Below are positions 47,041 through 52,910 of a DNA stretch of 52,910 nucleotides, piece by piece. The translations under genes and the position numbers were made by a program. This stretch comes from Streptomyces griseomycini (lineage in GTDB: Bacteria > Actinomycetota > Actinomycetes > Streptomycetales > Streptomycetaceae): assembly GCF_014203535.1 (NCBI RefSeq), contig NZ_JACHJI010000027.1, forward strand, positions 1 through 52,910, written 5' to 3'. Below the pieces are notes generated by a model that worked only from the letters and a program-made list of their open reading frames with translations, searched no databases and had not been told where the DNA came from. Positions within the stretch are counted from its first letter, which is position 1. Each line of letters begins with the position of its first letter.

Positions 47041-47230
47041 TCAAGCGACCATGGCGACTTGTGGAGGGAAGGCCGTGTGCTCGTCGAAAAGCGCGCGGTG
47101 CTGGAGGCACTGGTAGAGCTGGCCGGTCATGCGGTCGAACAGGTTCCTTTGGGCGGCTGCGTGCCAGTCTCCGTGCTCGTCTCGGCGCCTGCGGTGGCGG
47201 GCCTTGGCACTGGGTGAGCCGTTCATCGCC
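47041..47230 (-). mobile_element. IS110-family transposase, C-terminal fragment
   Basis: HGDWHAAAQRNLFDRMTGQL then YQCLQHRALFDEHTAF, ending in VAMVA and a stop at 47041. This matches the tail of IS110-family transposases, which end 'RNLFNRM.GQL..CL....YDE..AF'. Nothing of the RuvC-like N-terminal domain is present. Confidence 0.6.
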
Positions 47231-47259
47231 GGGAACGCCCGGAGAGGCGCTGTCACGTT

Positions 47260-47795
47260 GGCCGGCCGGTGGAATGATCTTTGGTCGACCGGGCCGGGAG
47301 GGATCGTTCGTGGGGAGCGCGTCGCTGTCGTACAAGGGCACCGGTACCTGGTCGAGGCCATCTCCCCTTGCGTGTGGCTGTGCTTCCGCCTCCCGCTGTC
47401 GTTCCGCGAGGTGGAGGAGCTGATGCTCGAGCGTGGGATCGTCGTCTCCCACGAGACGGTGCGCCGCTGGTGTGCCACGTTCGGGCAGCGGTACGCAAGC
47501 GCGCTGCGCCGTCGGCAGCTCCGCCCTGGTGACAAGCGGCATCTGGAGAGGGCCTTCGTCAAGATCAACGGTGAGCAACGGTGCCTGCGGCGAGCCGTTG
47601 ACCAGAACGGCTGCGTGCTGGACATCCTGGTGCAGAACTGCCGGGACAGGGCCGCGGCCAGGCACTTCTTCCGCAGGTTGATGGAGAAGATCGGTGCGGT
47701 GCCGCGGGTGATCGTCGCCGGCAGGCTCCGCTCCTACGGCGCGGCCCATCGCGAGGCCATGCCCTCGGTGGAACATCGCTCGCATCGGCGGCACC
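47260..47795 (+). mobile_element. IS6-family transposase, N-terminal and central part, catalytic residues lost
   Basis: GHRYLVEAISPCVWLCFRLP, LSFREVEELMLERGIVVSHE, TVRRWCATFGQ, then AVDQNGCVLDILVQN and MPSVEHRSHR. This is the first two thirds of an actinobacterial IS6 transposase. The first catalytic Asp (usually HLDEVF) is changed to HLERAF, and the second (VTDKLRSYG) to VAGRLRSYG, so the DDE triad is dead. Similarity stops at about 47790, where the 24913-25160 fragment on the other strand would continue it. Confidence 0.82.
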
Positions 47796-48133
47796 ATGAT
47801 CCGGTACGCGCATGTGGCTGAGCCGCGAGGCGAGCCATGGCAGCCAGGAGACAACGTCCCCGCCTACGTGTGGCTCCACGACAAGGGCGGCGACGCCGAC
47901 AGGCTCGTGGGTGCCAGCGCGCCGAACGCGGCCCCGGTGAACATCGTCGACTCCGGCGGCAAGGTACTTTCCGACGGGGTGGACCTGCCGACGAACAAGC
48001 TCTGGAGCGCGAGCCGGGCAAGGCCCGCATGGTGCTGCGGGACGTGCGCCAGCTGATCAGGGACGGCGACTTCGTGAAGTTCACCATGGAATTCGAGAAG
48101 GCGGGGCCAGTCACCTTCAACATCCAGCCGTAG
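47796..48133 (+). pseudogene. PCuAC-type copper chaperone, 5'-truncated and frameshifted
   Basis: YAHVAEPRGEPWQPGDNVPA, then DRLVGASAPNAAPVNI and VDLPTNKL, a frameshift near 48000, then LEREPGKARMVLRDVRQLIR and FTMEFEKAGPVTFNI. This is the periplasmic copper chaperone PCu(A)C fold, whose extracytoplasmic copies help load copper into cytochrome oxidase. The signal peptide is missing because the gene is joined directly to the IS6 fragment. The usual His and Met ligands are not obvious. Confidence 0.6.
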
Positions 48134-48791
48134 GACACAACGGCGGCCCTGGTCCCTATCGAGCCGTGACGTCCCAGGGCCACCGGTGTACCGGCGGATT
48201 TGCCGGATGAGAGGCGCGGTCCGACCTGCACGAGGGGCTGGGTTCGGACCGCCATGCGTGACCAGTGTCCTGGCCCACTGGGTACGGTTTAAGCAGCGAC
48301 ACGATCATTTTATTATTCAGCACTGAACCGTTCCGACTTCTCTGCCGCCGATCGGTGGCCTGCGGAAGCTTTCAAGAGCCGCGGCTTTTCGTCCATCCGG
48401 CTGCCCAGGACAGGCATGGTGGCAGCAGCCGACGGACCTGCGTTCACGCGGTCCGTGAGCCATGCACCGCAGGTTCTCCGGAGTGGCCCAACCACACCGA
48501 CTCGCGCCGTCCCCGGACGGATCCGTTCCCTTCCGAAGAAGAGCACGCTGGTGTACTCCCGGTTCTCGATGCCGGGTGTTTTTGTGATGTGGACCCGCTG
48601 TTCCTACCCGTTCGGAGGGAGGCGGATTTACACAGCAACTCTGTGGTATGTGGCTGCGGTCAGATACGCCGGCGCTCTGCGCAGGACGCCGCTCCTCTTC
48701 AGGCCCTTTTGGTTGTGGGGTGATGTGGCCGATTGCCTTCGGCGATTCCGCCCGCCGTGCCGGCTAGATCAGGTGGGGTACCCGGCCGACC
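48134..48791. other. 660-bp gap with a short AT-rich island
   Basis: No convincing gene. An unusually AT-rich run, ATCATTTTATTATTCAG, lies at 48304-48320, flanked by ACGGTT (48284) and AACCGT (48326), an inverted repeat around it. It may be a promoter or a site left by a mobile element. GGGTAC at 48776 lies close to the next start codon. Confidence 0.4.
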
Positions 48792-49214
48792 ATGAACGTT
48801 TCCCTGTCGGTGGAAGTACTGCCCGAGTCCATGCTCCGTGATGTGGTGGACCTGCTGGTGAGACTGGTGGAGGCGGCCGGGGCCCTGATCATCTTCCTGG
48901 GAGCCGTCTGGGCGTTCGGCCGCTTCCTCCTGGCAGGGATCCGCGGCGGCGGCGTGGGCCGCGAGTTCAACAAGATCCGGCTCTCCCTGGGCCGGTTCCT
49001 GGCACTGGGCCTGGAGTTCCAGCTGGCCGGGGATGTGCTGCGCACCGCTATCGCGCCGAGTTTCACCGAGATCGGACAGCTCGCCGCGATCGCCGCGATC
49101 CGGACGGCCCTGAACTACTTCCTCAGCCGGGAGATCGCCAATGAGCGTGCCGAGATCGAGCGCGAGCGCCGCAAGGAGGCAGACGACTTCAGTCCTCCGG
49201 CGGGGCCGGCGTGA
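48792..49214 (+). CDS. DUF1622 membrane protein
   Basis: 140 aa. Matches the DUF1622 pattern: VDLLVRLVEAAGALIIFLGA, FNKIRLSLGRFLALGLEFQL, LNYFLSREIANERAEIERER, with two or three membrane helices. In other bacteria it is a predicted inner-membrane protein of unknown role. Its stop overlaps the next start (GTGA), so it is coupled with the small gene downstream. Confidence 0.85.
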   Translation: MNVSLSVEVLPESMLRDVVDLLVRLVEAAGALIIFLGAVWAFGRFLLAGIRGGGVGREFNKIRLSLGRFLALGLEFQLAGDVLRTAIAPSFTEIGQLAAIAAIRTALNYFLSREIANERAEIERERRKEADDFSPPAGPA

Positions 49215-49456
49215 CCGCCCTTCTGCACCTGGCCGCCCTCGCCGCCACCGCCTTCGGGCTCGTCGCCTCTGCGGTGGTGCTCGTGGCGGCGAGACGGCTG
49301 ATGATCGGCTTGGCCGTTCTGCTGGACTTCCTCATCGCCGCAGGGCTGCTGCGGCTGGCGGGTGAGCCGAGCTGGGACGCCATCGTGACGGCCGCCACCG
49401 TGATCGCCGTCCGCAAGCTCGTCACCGCAGGCCTGCGCCTCTCTCCACCGCGCTGA
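49211..49456 (+). CDS. Small two- to three-helix membrane protein
   Basis: 81 aa from GTG 49211, overlapping the DUF1622 stop by 4 bp. Very hydrophobic (LAALAATAFGLVASAVVLVA, LMIGLAVLLDFLIAAGLL), ending in a basic tail RLSPPR. It is a likely partner subunit of the DUF1622 protein, inferred from coupling only. Confidence 0.7.
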   Translation: MTALLHLAALAATAFGLVASAVVLVAARRLMIGLAVLLDFLIAAGLLRLAGEPSWDAIVTAATVIAVRKLVTAGLRLSPPR

Positions 49457-49531
49457 CCCGAGTGGCCGGAAAGGCCGGCATGGTGCAGGCAGCCTTGCCC
49501 CGTCTGGGGCGAAGCGAGGGAACGCGAGTGG

Positions 49532-49894
49532 TCAGGGGGTGAGGGCCTGGCGGAGGGTGGGGTGGCACTCGACGAGGTCATCGACGCCGACGAGCTGCAG
49601 GACCCGCAGTACGGAGTCGGTGGGTGCGGCCAGACGCAGCCAGCCGCCCGCCTGTGTGACGTTCTGGTAGGCGGCTATGAGGACGTTGATGCCGCTGGAG
49701 TCCATGAAGGTGACTTGACCCAGATCGATCACGATGCGGGGCCGGGCGGTACCGGTGACGTCCAGGGCCTGCCTGAGCTGGTCCCCGGTGTGGTGGTCGA
49801 GCTCCCCGGCCAGGGTCAGCACACGGATACCGTCCGTGGCGGCGGCCACGACTGACAGCCAGCCCGACTGTTCGGCTTGTCCGGCGTCTGTCAT
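49532..49894 (-). CDS. STAS-domain anti-sigma factor antagonist (RsbV-like)
   Basis: 120 aa from ATG 49894, chosen over ATG 49915 because GAAGGG lies about 9 nt before it while 49915 has no ribosome site. STAS domain with IDLGQVTFMDSSGINVLI (the phosphorylated Ser). Divergent from an HATPase gene at 50080, a natural antagonist/kinase pair. C-terminal VECHPTLRQAL matches the ACHPTLEQAL end of the STAS protein at 36574. Confidence 0.9.
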   Translation of the reverse strand: MTDAGQAEQSGWLSVVAAATDGIRVLTLAGELDHHTGDQLRQALDVTGTARPRIVIDLGQVTFMDSSGINVLIAAYQNVTQAGGWLRLAAPTDSVLRVLQLVGVDDLVECHPTLRQALTP

Positions 49895-50015
49895 TTGCTT
49901 CTGCCCTTCAGACATATGAGTGATACTTGCACATCAAAACCTTCACCCGGGAGTGCTGCCCTGCACGATGCGGGTGATGCTCGTGCGTTGGTGCGGAACC
50001 GGCGCAGGAGTGTGG

Positions 50016-50040
50016 GCGTGTACCGCGGGGGTGCGGGTAT
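50016..50040 (+). promoter_or_regulatory. Candidate sigma-B-type promoter for the HATPase gene
   Basis: GCGT-N15-GGGTAT fits the actinobacterial sigma-B/stress consensus GNNT-N14-16-GGGTAY. It ends 40 bp before ATG 50080 (12 bp before GTG 50053). Partner-switching kinases are often under the sigma factor they control. Confidence 0.4.
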
Positions 50041-50079
50041 GCGCCGGGGGGGGTGAACGGGGCAGTGAAGGTGGCGGGG

Positions 50080-50565
50080 ATGGAATCAGTGCCTTTGGAT
50101 GAGGACGGCACCACGCCGGAGGCGCAGGACATACAGACCACGGTGGCTTTGGACGGTGACGGCACGGACATCGCCCAGGCCCGCCACCTGGCTGCGGGCT
50201 TCCTCACCCGTGTACAGGCCGAGCACGGCCTGCCGGTCTCTCAGCGAGCCATGGACCTGACCCAGCTGGTGGTCAGTGAGCTGGTCACCAATGCCCGCAA
50301 GTACGCGCCCGGCCCGGTGCTGCTGGACTTGCGCATCACCGGCGCCGGCGGCCTGGTCGAGGTGGTGGTGTGGGACTCCGATCCAGTACTGCCGGTGGCG
50401 CGGGCGGCCGATGCCGGACGGGTGGGGCAGCACGGGCTGGAGATCGTGATGGCCGTCGCTCAGGGATTCGAGGCCCAGCGGGAGCCGGTCGGCAAACGCA
50501 TCACCGCCCGCATCGCTCTCCTGGACGGCCCTGACGGTGATATCACCGGGCAGATCCCCCTATAA
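50080..50565 (+). CDS. ATP-binding anti-sigma factor kinase (RsbW-like HATPase)
   Basis: About 161 aa from ATG 50080 (AAGG 8 nt upstream); GTG 50053 in the same frame is the alternative but lies too close to the candidate promoter. HATPase domain with N-box LVVSELVTNARKYAPGPVL, G1 VWDSDPVLP and G2 RVGQHGLEIV. Such proteins bind a sigma factor and phosphorylate a STAS antagonist. The divergent STAS gene at 49532 is its likely partner. Confidence 0.88.
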   Translation: MESVPLDEDGTTPEAQDIQTTVALDGDGTDIAQARHLAAGFLTRVQAEHGLPVSQRAMDLTQLVVSELVTNARKYAPGPVLLDLRITGAGGLVEVVVWDSDPVLPVARAADAGRVGQHGLEIVMAVAQGFEAQREPVGKRITARIALLDGPDGDITGQIPL

Positions 50566-50623
50566 CGCGGCGCCGGAGTGCAGGCGTGAACGGGAGAGCG
50601 CTCGCAGCCCTGGCAGAGGGAGG

Positions 50624-50640
50624 CACCGGCCTTGCCGGTG
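50624..50640 (+). terminator. Hairpin after the HATPase gene
   Basis: CACCGGC-CTT-GCCGGTG, perfect 7-bp arms and a 3-base loop, 60 bp after the stop codon. There is no T tract; it still fits a factor-dependent or GC-rich actinobacterial terminator. Confidence 0.45.
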
Positions 50641-50801
50641 AGACGGAACCTTGTTTGCCGCAGTGCACGTCCCACCCGCTGCACGGGTGAAACAAGTACA
50701 AATAATACGAAAGACGGCTTTCCCTTGCATGGTCATGTGATGCGCCGGGTCAGGCAGCACGCGACCGGGCGAGCGAAGAATCCCGCGATGTGCGCAGGCT
50801 G

Positions 50802-50850
50802 CGCATACCTGGTGGTATGCGGTGAGAACGGGGCCCGGCCAGGCCCCGTT
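50802..50850 (+). promoter_or_regulatory. Two inverted repeats in the CBS gene leader
   Basis: CGCATACC-N4-GGTATGCG (50802-50821), a perfect 8-bp inverted repeat, and AACGGGGCC-N6-GGCCCCGTT (50827-50850), a strong hairpin, lie back to back 30-75 bp before GTG 50880. The first looks like a dimer operator (its CATACC/GGTATG arms recall the CCATAC repeats near 17 kb); the second could attenuate transcription. Confidence 0.45.
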
Positions 50851-50879
50851 CCTGATGCACTGCAGGAGAAGGAGAAGCG

Positions 50880-51299
50880 GTGGCTCAGCAGGCGCGTGAC
50901 GTCATGACCATCCGCCCCCTGGCAGTGGGCCCCGGCACTGGGGTGCAGCAGGTAGCCGCTGTGATGCGGGATGAGAGCATCGGTGCCGCACTGGTGATCG
51001 ACAACGGCCGACTGCGGGGTCTGGGCACCGACCGGGACCTGACCATGCGCATCCTCGCCGACGGCGGCGACGTGACGGGCCGGACCGTGGGTGAGGCGTG
51101 CAGCAGTGAACTGGTCACCGTAGCTCCCGACGACGACATCGACCGAGCGGTGCAGCTGATGCGTTCCGAAGCGCTGCACAGGCTCCCGGTCGTCGACAAT
51201 GGGCAGCCGGTCGGCATCATCGCCTTGGATGACCTCGCCGAGGAACGCGACCCCGACTCCGCGCTGGGTAACATCAGCGCGGCCGATCCCAACGCGTAA
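50880..51299 (+). CDS. CBS-domain-pair protein
   Basis: 139 aa from GTG 50880 behind AGGAGAAGGAG. Two CBS motifs: RDVMTIRPLAVGPGTGVQQV with ALVIDNGRLRGLGTDRDLTM, and VTVAPDDDIDRAVQLM with LPVVDNGQPVGIIALDDLAE. CBS pairs bind adenylate ligands and sense energy state. No fused effector. It sits with the partner-switching and stress genes. Confidence 0.92.
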   Translation: MAQQARDVMTIRPLAVGPGTGVQQVAAVMRDESIGAALVIDNGRLRGLGTDRDLTMRILADGGDVTGRTVGEACSSELVTVAPDDDIDRAVQLMRSEALHRLPVVDNGQPVGIIALDDLAEERDPDSALGNISAADPNA

Positions 51300-51668
51300 G
51301 AGCCACGGGGCCGTACGGCATACAAGCATGTCCGGGCAGGCGAGTGGCTGTGACGCTCAGGCATGCCGACGAGGATCCAAGCCGGTCCAGGCCGGAAACG
51401 GACGCGGAGCTCAAGCCGCGTCTGTGCCTTCGAGGTCCGGTGTCTCCCGTAGAGCAGTACGCGCTCGAGGCCCTGGAAGGCAGCCCGTGCACCAGCAGCG
51501 GCAGGGCTACGCCGAAGAGGAGTCCGAGGAGCGGGTCGATGAATCCCCTGTCCCCGGTGGTACGCACGGCGCCCCTGCTCGCGCGTATCGGCACATCCTG
51601 CCGGGCTGCATACGGCCATACCGCCGTCGTGTCCGGCCGGACGCGGCCTGGAACCATCAGCGGCAAAC
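51300..51668. other. Gap without a recognised gene
   Basis: 369 bp between the CBS gene and the end of the convergent antiporter gene. One minus-strand frame contains a hydrophobic stretch (FIDPLLGLLFGVALPLLV) but I cannot support it as a gene. Confidence 0.4.
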
Positions 51669-52818
51669 TCACCCTGCGCCGCTTTCGGAGGCCTTCGTCC
51701 GCTGGTCCGCTGTACGGTAGGCCTTCAGTCCTGGTGTGGTGGTGACGCCGTGTACCACGGTGCTGGCGGCGATGACCAGTGTCCCGGCGGCCAGTACCTG
51801 CGGACCGGCGCCGAGCCGGTGGGCCTCCATCGTCAGGTAGAACAGGGCTGAGACTCCGATGGGCCCGAACCAGCCCAGGAAGAGCGCGTCACGCCACGTC
51901 AGGGACAGCGGGCGCTTCAGGGCGAGCACGACCGGCATACGGCGCAGCAGCAGCGCGCCCAGCACCAGCAGCAGACCGCGCCACCATCCCAGGTCGCCCC
52001 ACTCCCGCCACGGGATCATGGCGCCGAACACCACGAACAGCGGCAGGACGGCGAACCGGTTGATCGCCTCATCGATCTTGTTCTCGGCCGTTCGTTCGTC
52101 GATCGAGCTGGTCGCGTTGAAGACCAGACCGGCGACGAAGACGGCCAGCACACCGTCGACATGCAGCAGCCCTGACAGGCCCAGCGTCAGCAGGGCGAGC
52201 ATCAGGGTGTAGAGGAGCAGCGGGCCCGGCTGCATGGTGCGGTGCTTTTCGGCGCCCCGCAGCACTGTGCCGCCCAGCCAGCCGGTCGCCGCTCCCAGCA
52301 GCGTGGCGCCTGCGACCTGCCAGAGGGACTCCAGCACTGCCTCGCCACCGCTCAGAGGTCCGGCGATCGCGATCGCGGCAAGCACCAGGGGCAGGGCGAG
52401 GCCGTCGTTGGCGCCCGACTCCAGGGAGAGCAGTTGCCGGGTGCGCGCCGTGATGGTCTTTTCTGCGGGCCCTCCGGTGACGACGCTGGAGGCCAGTACC
52501 GGATCCGTGGGACACAGGGCCGCGCCCAACAACGCCGCCGCGCCCAGCCCGGCCCCAAGAGCGGCGGCCGACACCGCTGTGGTCACCAGCGCCATCCCGG
52601 CCATCGCGACGATCAGCAGGAGTGCCACGGGTTTCGCTCGTGCCCGCACATCGCGGAACCGGTAACGCAGGGCCACGGCCATCACTGAGACGGCCAGGAG
52701 CAGGCGGCAGGCCTCGTGCAGCTCCTTGTGCCCGTCCACCACGGTGGGCAGGCCGATGACGTCGAGTCCTACGGGGCCGAAGGCGACACCGGTCACCAGG
52801 GCCAGCAGGGGGGCGCTT
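51669..52818 (-). pseudogene. CPA1-type cation/proton antiporter, 5' end removed by an IS
   Basis: About 383 residues of a Na+(K+)/H+ antiporter membrane domain, with 10 or more hydrophobic helices. Conserved CPA1 features are LCPTDPVLASSVV, LSLESGANDGLALPLVL (the Asn-Asp pair in the transport helix) and FVAGLVFNATSSID. The first helix is missing: the frame enters from the IS5-type element, whose last bases supply Leu-Gly-Pro before SAPLLALVTGVAFGPVGL. A TTG inside the IS end could start a shortened protein. The C-terminus near 51669 looks natural. Confidence 0.8.
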
Positions 52819-52910
52819 AGAGGTCCTAACAAAGGCGTTGGACGTGGCGGTGGGTGATGAGACAGGTGGCGAGGCCAAGGAAAGCTTCGTGGATGTCGTC
52901 GCGCCGTTCC
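52819..52910 (-). mobile_element. IS5-family element, right end (runs off the window)
   Basis: On the minus strand the last residues DDIHEAFLGLATCLITHRHV and QRLC, stop at 52826, and the end GTTAGGACCTCT. Nearly the same as the remnant at 18262-18879 but in the opposite orientation and, as far as visible, without frameshift. It interrupts the antiporter gene. Confidence 0.85.

Noticed and set aside
48416..48841. A 141-codon plus-strand frame before DUF1622
   Set aside because: No conserved features and it overlaps the well-supported DUF1622 start in another frame.
51274..51672. A 132-codon minus-strand frame downstream of the antiporter with one hydrophobic stretch
   Set aside because: A single hydrophobic segment is not enough, and the rest looks like random high-GC translation.
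1..52910. CRISPR array, tRNA or rRNA genes
   Set aside because: I saw no regularly spaced repeats of array type and no tRNA-like or rRNA-like sequence on reading both strands; a dedicated search could still find one.

Overview
The window is very GC-rich, uses GTG and TTG starts freely, and carries modular type I polyketide synthase (PKS) genes, replication-relaxation fragments, RsbU/RsbV/RsbW-like switches and actinobacterial insertion sequences (IS). This suggests a Streptomyces or close relative, probably a plastic region such as a chromosome arm or large linear plasmid. I infer this from gene content alone.

Layout: (1) 1-16810, minus strand: the start of a modular PKS cluster. The first gene (4574-16810) encodes a loading module with a vestigial ketosynthase (KS) and an unusual acyltransferase (AT), then KS-AT-KR-ACP and KS-AT-DH-KR-ACP. 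The next gene starts at 4520 (KS-AT-KR-ACP) and runs off the left edge. (2) 16811-18240: 1.4 kb without a convincing gene but rich in operator-like repeats. (3) 18.2-25.2 kb: decayed genes and IS remnants (IS5, IS21/IstB, IS30, IS6) around an erythromycin-esterase-like gene, an APH-like kinase and a membrane protein. (4) 25.2-30.7 kb: an intact NACHT NTPase of the type linked to antiphage defence, next to remnants of an ATP-dependent DNA ligase and of recombinase genes. (5) 30.8-34.0 kb: a SnoaL/SRPBCC gene divergent from an XRE-NB-ARC-TPR regulator, with helically phased repeats between them. (6) 34.1-43.0 kb: fragments of glycosyltransferase, replication-relaxation and ANTAR genes, mixed with intact STAS, macrolide 2'-phosphotransferase-like, SpoIIE phosphatase and GNAT genes. 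(7) 43-48.2 kb: an IS graveyard (IS701, ISL3, IS110, IS6) around a pentapeptide-repeat membrane protein and a broken copper-chaperone gene. (8) 48.8-52.9 kb: a stress-type set (DUF1622, small membrane protein, STAS, HATPase, CBS pair) and a cation/proton antiporter cut at its 5' end by an IS5-type element.

How the genes fit together: the two PKS proteins should hand chains on through terminal docking helices. Three STAS proteins, one SpoIIE phosphatase and one HATPase form the parts list of sigma-factor partner switching. The main structural story is rearrangement. An IS6-family transposase appears to be split into complementary halves at about 25.1 and 47.8 kb on opposite strands, as a 22.6-kb inversion would produce, and many small genes carry single frameshifts while the very large ones are intact.
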